From contig CP142452.1 in the NCBI GenBank assembly GCA_038049695.1, positions 67,275,501-67,339,500 of the forward strand: a DNA stretch of 64,000 bases, written 5' to 3'. Shown here one piece after another: positions 8,480 to 21,431 of this stretch. How positions within the stretch are numbered: position 1 is the first letter of the stretch; each line of letters begins with the position of its first letter. The DNA comes from Cinnamomum chago. Its lineage: Eukaryota > Streptophyta > Magnoliopsida > Laurales > Lauraceae. Below the pieces are notes generated by a model. It ran no database searches. It was not told the origin of the DNA and saw only the letters and a program-made list of their open reading frames with translations. A program made the translations under genes and the position numbers.

Positions 8480-10780
8480 GATTTAACTATTAGGTGCAAG
8501 AAGAAGATGGTTCAACCAAATGAGGGTCAACTTCAAGGAAATGATTAGATTCATATAACTATAAAGCACAATATGATCAAATTACCAAAAGATCAAGGTC
8601 AATGGGAAAAGCAATCATGGATATCAATTGGAAAAACAAAGAATACCAATTGAGATTTAAGGATATGACTATTAACACAATCACTCTAAAATGGATGTAA
8701 GAATATACCTATTAGGAAGAATCCAAATTAGAGCTATCCATGATGCAATGGGGTTTACTCAAACATAGCATCAATCAATATAACTTATGAAAATCATATG
8801 CTATGTAAGGTTTTGAACTCATTTCATTCAATCAATAAATATGACTATTAAAGAGCAAGATGAGTGAAATGAAATTCAAACATGACGCCTACCTCAACAA
8901 TTAACCAACCAATATTATGAACACATAAACATGGTGGTCATGAGATTTACCTATGTGAGCAAGGGAGGAGGCAATCATGAAAATTATGATGCTAATGGTG
9001 TGTGACATGGAACAAATATTTTACTATCAAGTTTAATCCAATGCACACAAGGTCTATCACATACACAAGATAAGTCATCAATTGGATATGAAATCAAAGG
9101 AAAATTATACCAAATGAAACCAATTGAATATGATAACATGATTAAAAGCAAGGATGTGACAAACTCAAAATTCCATCAAGCATCATAAATGCATATTCAT
9201 CACTAATAAAGATATAATTATTGAGCATAGTGATGAACAAGGCAAATTGCAATGCAAAAGGATATTACTTGGTAAAGCATGCAATTTCCAAAGTGTCAAA
9301 ATCATATGAATTCAACATCTAAGATATCCATCAAACATATAGAAATATGAGGAATAGATTTCAAAGTGCTTCATATGATCAAGAACACTACTATGAAGTT
9401 GAAACATGTATAAGAATGACATCATTTAGAGAATACACATGAATCAACATCATAACCATCCAAAAAGATATGACTAGAGTGCATAGAGGATGGATTTGAG
9501 TTCTAGTATGGTTTCTACAAATATAATAGATAACACAACCATACATAGAACGATTTGACATTTGCATAGAGAAGATCAATTAACACTCAAGATCTAACTC
9601 ATACCAAGCATCAAAAAAATAAAAAAATATAACTATTTAAGCACAAGAGGGTATGAAGTTAAAGGTATCAATCTATCATGTAACATCTCCACTCTTAGCA
9701 AATGTACTAAGCTTACAATGCAATGGACAATGGATATGAGGTTTACACCAAATGAACTTAGCACATAAAATCACATATGTACTTAAAAAGGTCAAATACA
9801 AGATTTTACTATAAAGCACATAACCACTCATTAATTTGCATCAATGAAACTATATATACCAAGATAGGCACAACACATGCAAATCAATGAAATCATATCT
9901 AACCAAGCAAAGTAAGATATCAAAATCAATTTGCATAAATGAAATATAACTAAATGAGCAAAGATGCAAATTGTTTGTAAAAACTATTTCCTTCCACATG
10001 ATATAATCATAATTAGGCACTAGGAAATAGATTCAAGGAAAATGCTTCTATAAATACCACCAATAAAGCTTAGAACATTTTCCAAAGTTTCTCAAATCAC
10101 TTCAATATTTGAAATTCCATTAAAGAATCATTTAGAACTAAGAGCAAGTGATTTTGAAAAGCAAGAAGTGTACTATTATAAGATTTTCAATTTGAATTCT
10201 CAATATGACAATAGACACTCCTACAAATTGAACACATGTTTTCCATACCAAGAGATATAGCTTGAAAATCAAATGGAAAACTTAAATTGCTCCAAATCAT
10301 TTGATTTACAAAAAGGATCTAACTATGACAACATCAAATGATTTTACAACATCAATTGATCATGAAAAATCTAGCTATGAAAGCATTTGTAATCATAATC
10401 AATTGATCATGAATAGATAAGCATTACAAGAGTTATAACTATATGAACAAAATGCAAATCCATCATGAAAGTATTGTAATCGAAGGATTTTGAAAACCAT
10501 GAGATATAACTTAAAGGTTCATGAAGACAAAATCAAATGATCACAAAGAAACATTGCATTTTAAAAGATGTGACTATAAAGAACAAAATGCAAATGTATC
10601 ATGACCAACAAATAGATATAACTTTAAAAGAATAGGTTGGTCTAGGGACGATCAAGGCCTTGAGATTACTCAAAAAGTCTACCTTTGAAAATTCACCTAA
10701 GGTCTTGAAAAGGATGTCCTTGAGAGTACACTTTGAGGACTCACCAACTCTTAAAGATATAACTTGGAAAAGTCTTAGAG
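8480..10780 (-). repeat. Degenerate short-motif repeat field in internal region (first of seven)
   Basis: A motif close to GATATAACTATNNAGCAC (minus strand GTGCTNNATAGTTATATC) recurs some 25-30 times in diverged form, roughly every 50-130 bp. Clear examples are 8553-8569, 8838-8856, 9627-9644, 9802-9819, about 10433-10452 and about 10566-10586. Many are followed by 'aaatgcaaat' or 'caattgatca' words. The field fills most of the space where gag-pol would lie. No reading frame crosses it. Confidence 0.6.
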
Positions 10781-10919
10781 TGGTGCATTGAGGCAAGGGG
10801 AAATTTCAATTTCAAACATAGTGGAAATCTTTGAAAAGATATGCAATAAATCACAACACTAGGGTTCAAATCTAGCAAGGATCAACTCCGGGTTGTTAAG
10901 CCCTAAAATGGAGTAACCC

Positions 10920-10931
10920 GCTCTGATACCA
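10920..10931 (-). promoter_or_regulatory. Primer binding site, tRNA-iMet type (first of seven)
   Basis: The plus strand reads GCTCTGATACCA, so the minus strand is TGGTATCAGAGC, the standard plant initiator-Met tRNA primer site. It lies 2 bp from the LTR boundary. It recurs every 5,249 bp: 16169-16180, 21418-21429, 26667-26678, 31916-31927, 37165-37176 and 42414-42425. It fixes the element's orientation as minus. Confidence 0.92.
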
Positions 10932-10933
10932 CT

Positions 10934-13121
10934 TGTAAGTCCATGGGACCCGAACCCTATAGGGGGGGTGAATAGGGTGAGCTTCAATTATGACCAATTT
11001 TAATCAATTTTAACTTCTTTAAAACAAAATAGTCACATGTGATGATTAATCATACAAGATGTGGAAGCTAACAAAAGAATCACCACAAAGCAATCACCAT
11101 TACACAAGTATTTATAGTGGTTCGGCCTCAATGCCTACATCCACTACCGGCTTGTGATCCAACACCCCACCGGATTTCCACTATTTATGCTTTTCAATAG
11201 GCTAAGCAATCACCTTTACAATATGCTTTTCAAGGCTAAGCAATAACCTTTACAATGATGTTTTTCAAGGCTTAACATCAACCTATACACTATGCTTTTA
11301 TAGGCTAAGCAATAACCTCTTCAACCACAAGGTTGGTTATCTCATTAAGTTAGTGTCTAACATAAACTTGATGGAGATTCAATTAAGCTCATTACAATGC
11401 CTCTTAATTAGGCGGATATGGAAGTGAAAAACTAATACACACTCACACTATGAATGCAAAGATGAAAGCACATGAAGTGTGTGTGTGTGGTCCTCAATCA
11501 TTTTGAAAATGAAAGCTCATAAATGTATGCCTAAGGCTTTTGAAAGTTTTAGCTCATAAAACATTTATGATTGAGGATAGAATGCAATTCACATGTTAAA
11601 AGAAACAACTTGTTAATGATGTCAAAGATACACAAGTTGTATGAAATTAATTAGTTCTAAACATGTGATGCATAGGGATGTCAATCAAATCAACAATGAA
11701 GCTCAAAACATAAAAATAGATTTGATTGAAAAGAGGGGACAAATCATATGTAATTATAAATACAACTTGAAAGAGATATACCAATCAAATTAAAGCAAGT
11801 TGTGAAACTTCAAAACAATAATACACATATGATTTGTAAAGATGTTGAATCCAAAACATAAGATACATTTGAAAGAGATTTTCTTATGATGGAAAAACAA
11901 CAACCAAAGATTCAACCAAGTATATGAATCATGTTACATATTTCATTAACATGATCTACTTAGATTTACCAAAGATAAAGTACTACTTGGATTGAATCAA
12001 ATGGTGATGCATCCAAAACAATTGATCTATTCAAAGTATAAAACATGCTAAGGATACAACACATCATAGTTTATCATGTTACTAAAGATTTACCTAAGAT
12101 AAAACAAAACATGAAAACATATAATTTGTAAAGAAGTTGAGTCCAAAACATAAGATAGTTTTGAAAGTGATTTTCTTATGATGGAAAACAACAACCAAAG
12201 ATTCAATCAAGTATAGGAATCATGTTACATATAATTTCAAAGGTTCTTTCATTAACATGATCTACTTAGATTTACCAAAGATTAAGTACTACTTGGATTG
12301 AATCATATGGTGTTGTATCCAAAACAATAAATCAACTCAAAACATAAAACATGTTAAGGACACAACACAAACATAGTTTAACATGCTAGAAATGATTTAC
12401 CAAAAATAAAATAAAGCATGAAAACATATGATTAAGGAAAGTAGAGCCTACTTGGAGATTTAACTTCATTAATCCAAGCTTTAGCTTTCCTAATGCTCCC
12501 CTTCATCCCTTAGTTCATTTCCCTTGAATATGCCTCAAAACCTCTCAAGGAGGGGCTTAAAATTCCCCACTTTTGGCAAAGGAAAGAACTCATATTTATA
12601 GCAAAAAGTGCCCAACGGCTAGTCCTCGGTCGACCTAGGAACAGGTCTCGGTCGACCTAGAACACACAACGGTCAGAAATATGACCGTTTGAAAAACTGC
12701 TTTTAGCGGCGGACACAAAGACCGCCGGTAAAAGTGGTTTTGTCCGCCGGTAAAAGTCCTGTTTTCCCAAAAATGTATTTTTTTAAAGTAATTTTGGTTG
12801 GGAATTTTTTGGGCCATTAAATCAAGCTTGAAAACATGTTTTAAATCATTCTAAGGGTTTTTAAAACATGAACCATAAAAAGCCTAAAAGATTCGAAACT
12901 TTAAAACCAAAGGCTAGCTTGATTTCTAAACACTCTTTTTCAAAACAAATGCATCCAAGATTAAAAACAAAACATGCATAAATCAAAACTTTTACAACTC
13001 TTAAAAACCATGCATGTATAAAATAAGATTTCAAGTTTATCTAAAACAATGCAAGTGTGTAAATCAAATGATGCTTGAATGAAATGCATCCTTCAAATTG
13101 CAATCTACAAAATTCCTAACA
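10934..13121 (-). mobile_element. LTR 2
   Basis: Full-length inner LTR. Diagnostic states are CCCTATAGG near its start (shared with LTR 7), CAATCACC at about 11210 (shared with LTRs 3, 4 and 7), TCTCATTAAG at about 11340 (shared with LTR 3), and a private C in GAAAGCACATG. Confidence 0.92.
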
Positions 13122-16100
13122 ATCTCCCCCTTTGCAATTTGATGGCAACACACTCACCACTGAATATACACACTAAGTCTTCAGCTCCCCCTCAGCTGGA
13201 CAAGTCTTGAAATCTTCTTGGATGCTTCTTCTCTTAGCTTGGGCTCTTGGGCTTCAATCTTCATTCTTCATGATGCTTGGTGCTTGATCATTCTTCAATA
13301 TTTCTTTCTTTAGCCAAGCATCTTCTTCAGCTTCCAAGCTTTCTTTCTTCTATTAGCTCTCCCCCTTTGACCATGCCTCTTTCTCCCTTTGGCAAGGTAT
13401 GTATTCTCTCCTCTTGTAGAAGTTCATACAAAACCTCCCCTTAGGAAGCTTGGATATCTCTTCACCCTTTTGAGAACTTGTATATTTTCTCCCCCTTTGC
13501 CATTAAATTGCAAAGGTACCTACACACATGAAACAATGAAAATACCTTTGGTAGCACCTGTTAACAAAAGAAATCGAAAATGATAATCATAACAGGCTAT
13601 CATGTATGGAAGTTATCTCTAAGGGCTCAAAGGCAATCCAAGGGTTAATTCGATCATAACTAATACTTCCTATGAAGATTTACACTCCCCCTCAATCCAT
13701 TCTCTTCTTTTGTCAAACTCTTGACAAAGATTTAACTATTAGGTGCAAGAAGAAGATGGTTCAACCAAATGAGGGTCAACTTCAAGGAAATGATTAGATT
13801 CATATAACTATAAAGCACAATATGATCAAATTACCAAAAGATCAAGGTCAATGGGAAAAGCAATCATGGATATCAATTGGAAAAACAAAGAATACCAATT
13901 GAGATTTAAGGATATGACTATTAACACAATCACTCTAAAATGGATGTAAGAATATACCTATTAGGAAGAATCCAAATTAGAGCTATCCATGATGCAATGG
14001 GGTTTACTCAAACATAGCATCAATCAATATAACTTATGAAAATCATATGCTATGTAAGGTTTTGAACTCATTTCATTCAATCAATAAATATGACTATTAA
14101 AGAGCAAGATGAGTGAAATGAAATTCAAACATGACGCCTACCTCAACAATTAACCAACCAATATTATGAACACATAAACATGGTGGTCATGAGATTTACC
14201 TATGTGAGCAAGGGAGGAGGCAATCATGAAAATTATGATGCTAATGGTGTGTGACATGGAACAAATATTTTACTATCAAGTTTAATCCAATGCACACAAG
14301 GTCTATCACATACACAAGATAAGTCATCAATTGGATATGAAATCAAAGGAAAATTATACCAAATGAAACCAATTGAATATGATAACATGATTAAAAGCAA
14401 GGATGTGACAAACTCAAAATTCCATCAAGCATCATAAATGCATATTCATCACTAATAAAGATATAATTATTGAGCATAGTGATGAACAAGGCAAATTGCA
14501 ATGCAAAAGGATATTACTTGGTAAAGCATGCAATTTCCAAAGTGTCAAAATCATATGAATTCAACATCTAAGATATCCATCAAACATATAGAAATATGAG
14601 GAATAGATTTCAAAGTGCTTCATATGATCAAGAACACTACTATGAAGTTGAAACATGTATAAGAATGACATCATTTAGAGAATACACATGAATCAACATC
14701 ATAACCATCCAAAAAGATATGACTAGAGTGCATAGAGGATGGATTTGAGTTCTAGTATGGTTTCTACAAATATAATAGATAACACAACCATACATAGAAC
14801 GATTTGACATTTGCATAGAGAAGATCAATTAACACTCAAGATCTAACTCATACCAAGCATCAAAAAAATAAAAAAATATAACTATTTAAGCACAAGAGGG
14901 TATGAAGTTAAAGGTATCAATCTATCATGTAACATCTCCACTCTTAGCAAATGTACTAAGCTTACAATGCAATGGACAATGGATATGAGGTTTACACCAA
15001 ATGAACTTAGCACATAAAATCACATATGTACTTAAAAAGGTCAAATACAAGATTTTACTATAAAGCACATAACCACTCATTAATTTGCATCAATGAAACT
15101 ATATATACCAAGATAGGCACAACACATGCAAATCAATGAAATCATATCTAACCAAGCAAAGTAAGATATCAAAATCAATTTGCATAAATGAAATATAACT
15201 AAATGAGCAAAGATGCAAATTGTTTGTAAAAACTATTTCCTTCCACATGATATAATCATAATTAGGCACTAGGAAATAGATTCAAGGAAAATGCTTCTAT
15301 AAATACCACCAATAAAGCTTAGAACATTTTCCAAAGTTTCTCAAATCACTTCAATATTTGAAATTCCATTAAAGAATCATTTAGAACTAAGAGCAAGTGA
15401 TTTTGAAAAGCAAGAAGTGTACTATTATAAGATTTTCAATTTGAATTCTCAATATGACAATAGACACTCCTACAAATTGAACACATGTTTTCCATACCAA
15501 GAGATATAGCTTGAAAATCAAATGGAAAACTTAAATTGCTCCAAATCATTTGATTTACAAAAAGGATCTAACTATGACAACATCAAATGATTTTACAACA
15601 TCAATTGATCATGAAAAATCTAGCTATGAAAGCATTTGTAATCATAATCAATTGATCATGAATAGATAAGCATTACAAGAGTTATAACTATATGAACAAA
15701 ATGCAAATCCATCATGAAAGTATTGTAATCGAAGGATTTTGAAAACCATGAGATATAACTTAAAGGTTCATGAAGACAAAATCAAATGATCACAAAGAAA
15801 CATTGCATTTTAAAAGATGTGACTATAAAGAACAAAATGCAAATGTATCATGACCAACAAATAGATATAACTTTAAAAGAATAGGTTGGTCTAGGGACGA
15901 TCAAGGCCTTGAGATTACTCAAAAAGTCTACCTTTGAAAATTCACCTAAGGTCTTGAAAAGGATGTCCTTGAGAGTACACTTTGAGGACTCACCAACTCT
16001 TAAAGATATAACTTGGAAAAGTCTTAGAGTGGTGCATTGAGGCAAGGGGAAATTTCAATTTCAAACATAGTGGAAATCTTTGAAAAGATATGCAATAAAT

Positions 16101-16182
16101 CACAACACTAGGGTTCAAATCTAGCAAGGATCAACTCCGGGTTGTTAAGCCCTAAAATGGAGTAACCCGCTCTGATACCACT
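13122..16182 (-). mobile_element. Internal region 2 (non-coding)
   Basis: Same structure as internal region 1, and identical to it at the four diagnostic sites (GAAAAGCAAG, CTTTGGTAGC, CACATGCAAA, AAGGATCAAC). Confidence 0.9.
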
Positions 16183-18370
16183 TCTAAGTCCATGGGACCC
16201 GAACCCTAGAGGGGGGGTGAATAGGGTGAGCTTCAATTATGACCAATTTTAGTCAATTTTAACTTCTTTAAAACAAAATAGTCACATGTGATGATTAATC
16301 ATACAAGATGTGGAAGCTAACAAAAGAATCACCACAAAGCAATCACCATTACACAAGTATTTATAGTGGTTCGGCCTCAATGCCTACATCCACTACCGGC
16401 TTGTGATCCAACACCCCACCGGATTTCCACTATTTATGCTTTTCAATAGGCTAAGCAATCACCTTTACAATATGCTTTTCAAGGCTAAGCAATAACCTTT
16501 ACAATGATGTTTTTCAAGGCTTAACATCAACCTATACACTATGCTTTTATAGGCTAAGCAATAACCTCTTCAACCACAAGGTTGGTTATCTCATTAAGTT
16601 AGTGTCTAACATAAACTTGATGGAGATTCAATTAAGCTCATTACAATGCCTCTTAATTAGGCGGATATGGAAGTGAAAAACTAATACACACTCACACTAT
16701 GAATGCAAAGATGAAAGTACATGAAGTGTGTGTGTGTGGTCCTCAATCATTTTGAAAATGAAAGCTCATAAATGTATGCCTAAGGCTTTTGAAAGTTTTA
16801 GCTCATAAAACATTTATGATTGAGGATAGAATGCAATTCACATGTTAAAAGAAACAACTTGTTAATGATGTCAAAGATACACAAGTTGTATGAAATTAAT
16901 TAGTTCTAAACATGTGATGCATAGGGATGTCAATCAAATCAACAATGAAGCTCAAAACATAAAAATAGATTTGATTGAAAAGAGGGGACAAATCATATGT
17001 AATTATAAATACAACTTGAAAGAGATATACCAATCAAATTAAAGCAAGTTGTGAAACTTCAAAACAATAATACACATATGATTTGTAAAGATGTTGAATC
17101 CAAAACATAAGATACATTTGAAAGAGATTTTCTTATGATGGAAAAACAACAACCAAAGATTCAACCAAGTATATGAATCATGTTACATATTTCATTAACA
17201 TGATCTACTTAGATTTACCAAAGATAAAGTACTACTTGGATTGAATCAAATGGTGATGCATCCAAAACAATTGATCTATTCAAAGTATAAAACATGCTAA
17301 GGATACAACACATCATAGTTTATCATGTTACTAAAGATTTACCTAAGATAAAACAAAACATGAAAACATATAATTTGTAAAGAAGTTGAGTCCAAAACAT
17401 AAGATAGTTTTGAAAGTGATTTTCTTATGATGGAAAACAACAACCAAAGATTCAATCAAGTATAGGAATCATGTTACATATAATTTCAAAGGTTCTTTCA
17501 TTAACATGATCTACTTAGATTTACCAAAGATTAAGTACTACTTGGATTGAATCATATGGTGTTGTATCCAAAACAATAAATCAACTCAAAACATAAAACA
17601 TGTTAAGGACACAACACAAACATAGTTTAACATGCTAGAAATGATTTACCAAAAATAAAATAAAGCATGAAAACATATGATTAAGGAAAGTAGAGCCTAC
17701 TTGGAGATTTAACTTCATTAATCCAAGCTTTAGCTTTCCTAATGCTCCCCTTCATCCCTTAGTTCATTTCCCTTGAATATGCCTCAAAACCTCTCAAGGA
17801 GGGGCTTAAAATTCCCCACTTTTGGCAAAGGAAAGAACTCATATTTATAGCAAAAAGTGCCCAACGGCTAGTCCTCGGTCGACCTAGGAACAGGTCTCGG
17901 TCGACCTAGAACACACAACGGTCAGAAATATGACCGTTTGAAAAACTGCTTTTAGCGGCGGACACAAAGACCGCCGGTAAAAGTGGTTTTGTCCGCCGGT
18001 AAAAGTCCTGTTTTCCCAAAAATGTATTTTTTTAAAGTAATTTTGGTTGGGAATTTTTTGGGCCATTAAATCAAGCTTGAAAACATGTTTTAAATCATTC
18101 TAAGGGTTTTTAAAACATGAACCATAAAAAGCCTAAAAGATTCGAAACTTTAAAACCAAAGGCTAGCTTGATTTCTAAACACTCTTTTTCAAAACAAATG
18201 CATCCAAGATTAAAAACAAAACATGCATAAATCAAAACTTTTACAACTCTTAAAAACCATGCATGTATAAAATAAGATTTCAAGTTTATCTAAAACAATG
18301 CAAGTGTGTAAATCAAATGATGCTTGAATGAAATGCATCCTTCAAATTGCAATCTACAAAATTCCTAACA
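16183..18370 (-). mobile_element. LTR 3 (terminal dinucleotide mutated)
   Basis: Full-length inner LTR beginning TCTAAGTCC instead of TGTAAGTCC, so the conserved terminal TG is broken. It shares this change and TTTTAGTCAATT with LTR 4, and TCTCATTAAG with LTR 2. Confidence 0.92.
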
Positions 18371-21300
18371 ATCTCCCCCTTTGCAATTTGATGGCAACAC
18401 ACTCACCACTGAATATACACACTAAGTCTTCAGCTCCCCCTCAGCTGGACAAGTCTTGAAATCTTCTTGGATGCTTCTTCTCTTAGCTTGGGCTCTTGGG
18501 CTTCAATCTTCATTCTTCATGATGCTTGGTGCTTGATCATTCTTCAATATTTCTTTCTTTAGCCAAGCATCTTCTTCAGCTTCCAAGCTTTCTTTCTTCT
18601 ATTAGCTCTCCCCCTTTGACCATGCCTCTTTCTCCCTTTGGCAAGGTATGTATTCTCTCCTCTTGTAGAAGTTCATACAAAACCTCCCCTTAGGAAGCTT
18701 GGATATCTCTTCACCCTTTTGAGAACTTGTATATTTTCTCCCCCTTTGCCATTAAATTGCAAAGGTACCTACACACATGAAACAATGAAAATACCTTTGG
18801 TAGCACCTGTTAACAAAAGAAATCGAAAATGATAATCATAACAGGCTATCATGTATGGAAGTTATCTCTAAGGGCTCAAAGGCAATCCAAGGGTTAATTC
18901 GATCATAACTAATACTTCCTATGAAGATTTACACTCCCCCTCAATCCATTCTCTTCTTTTGTCAAACTCTTGACAAAGATTTAACTATTAGGTGCAAGAA
19001 GAAGATGGTTCAACCAAATGAGGGTCAACTTCAAGGAAATGATTAGATTCATATAACTATAAAGCACAATATGATCAAATTACCAAAAGATCAAGGTCAA
19101 TGGGAAAAGCAATCATGGATATCAATTGGAAAAACAAAGAATACCAATTGAGATTTAAGGATATGACTATTAACACAATCACTCTAAAATGGATGTAAGA
19201 ATATACCTATTAGGAAGAATCCAAATTAGAGCTATCCATGATGCAATGGGGTTTACTCAAACATAGCATCAATCAATATAACTTATGAAAATCATATGCT
19301 ATGTAAGGTTTTGAACTCATTTCATTCAATCAATAAATATGACTATTAAAGAGCAAGATGAGTGAAATGAAATTCAAACATGACGCCTACCTCAACAATT
19401 AACCAACCAATATTATGAACACATAAACATGGTGGTCATGAGATTTACCTATGTGAGCAAGGGAGGAGGCAATCATGAAAATTATGATGCTAATGGTGTG
19501 TGACATGGAACAAATATTTTACTATCAAGTTTAATCCAATGCACACAAGGTCTATCACATACACAAGATAAGTCATCAATTGGATATGAAATCAAAGGAA
19601 AATTATACCAAATGAAACCAATTGAATATGATAACATGATTAAAAGCAAGGATGTGACAAACTCAAAATTCCATCAAGCATCATAAATGCATATTCATCA
19701 CTAATAAAGATATAATTATTGAGCATAGTGATGAACAAGGCAAATTGCAATGCAAAAGGATATTACTTGGTAAAGCATGCAATTTCCAAAGTGTCAAAAT
19801 CATATGAATTCAACATCTAAGATATCCATCAAACATATAGAAATATGAGGAATAGATTTCAAAGTGCTTCATATGATCAAGAACACTACTATGAAGTTGA
19901 AACATGTATAAGAATGACATCATTTAGAGAATACACATGAATCAACATCATAACCATCCAAAAAGATATGACTAGAGTGCATAGAGGATGGATTTGAGTT
20001 CTAGTATGGTTTCTACAAATATAATAGATAACACAACCATACATAGAACGATTTGACATTTGCATAGAGAAGATCAATTAACACTCAAGATCTAACTCAT
20101 ACCAAGCATCAAAAAAATAAAAAAATATAACTATTTAAGCACAAGAGGGTATGAAGTTAAAGGTATCAATCTATCATGTAACATCTCCACTCTTAGCAAA
20201 TGTACTAAGCTTACAATGCAATGGACAATGGATATGAGGTTTACACCAAATGAACTTAGCACATAAAATCACATATGTACTTAAAAAGGTCAAATACAAG
20301 ATTTTACTATAAAGCACATAACCACTCATTAATTTGCATCAATGAAACTATATATACCAAGATAGGCACAACACATGCAAATCAATGAAATCATATCTAA
20401 CCAAGCAAAGTAAGATATCAAAATCAATTTGCATAAATGAAATATAACTAAATGAGCAAAGATGCAAATTGTTTGTAAAAACTATTTCCTTCCACATGAT
20501 ATAATCATAATTAGGCACTAGGAAATAGATTCAAGGAAAATGCTTCTATAAATACCACCAATAAAGCTTAGAACATTTTCCAAAGTTTCTCAAATCACTT
20601 CAATATTTGAAATTCCATTAAAGAATCATTTAGAACTAAGAGCAAGTGATTTTGAAAAACAAGAAGTGTACTATTATAAGATTTTCAATTTGAATTCTCA
20701 ATATGACAATAGACACTCCTACAAATTGAACACATGTTTTCCATACCAAGAGATATAGCTTGAAAATCAAATGGAAAACTTAAATTGCTCCAAATCATTT
20801 GATTTACAAAAAGGATCTAACTATGACAACATCAAATGATTTTACAACATCAATTGATCATGAAAAATCTAGCTATGAAAGCATTTGTAATCATAATCAA
20901 TTGATCATGAATAGATAAGCATTACAAGAGTTATAACTATATGAACAAAATGCAAATCCATCATGAAAGTATTGTAATCGAAGGATTTTGAAAACCATGA
21001 GATATAACTTAAAGGTTCATGAAGACAAAATCAAATGATCACAAAGAAACATTGCATTTTAAAAGATGTGACTATAAAGAACAAAATGCAAATGTATCAT
21101 GACCAACAAATAGATATAACTTTAAAAGAATAGGTTGGTCTAGGGACGATCAAGGCCTTGAGATTACTCAAAAAGTCTACCTTTGAAAATTCACCTAAGG
21201 TCTTGAAAAGGATGTCCTTGAGAGTACACTTTGAGGACTCACCAACTCTTAAAGATATAACTTGGAAAAGTCTTAGAGTGGTGCATTGAGGCAAGGGGAA

Positions 21301-21431
21301 ATTTCAATTTCAAACATAGTGGAAATCTTTGAAAAGATATGCAATAAATCACAACACTAGGGTTCAAATCTAGCAAGGATCAACTCCGGGTTGTTAAGCC
21401 CTAAAATGGAGTAACCCGCTCTGATACCACT
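18371..21431 (-). mobile_element. Internal region 3 (non-coding)
   Basis: Same structure. It carries GAAAAACAAG (A variant, shared with regions 4 and 6) but CTTTGGTAGC and AAGGATCAAC as in regions 1 and 2, so it is intermediate between the two types. Confidence 0.9.

Larger units (their letters stand above)
7873..10933 (-). mobile_element. Internal region 1 (non-coding)
   Basis: The region runs from the polypurine tract (7884-7873) to the PBS (10931-10920). It has no retroviral-type domain in any frame. The three small ORFs it contains are repeated in each unit and resemble no protein I know. It holds a purine-rich (minus strand) 600-bp zone with several PPT-like motifs, followed by ~2.3 kb of degenerate motif repeats. 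Diagnostic states: G in GAAAAGCAAG, G in CTTTGGTAGC, C in CACATGCAAA, C in AAGGATCAAC. Confidence 0.9.
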
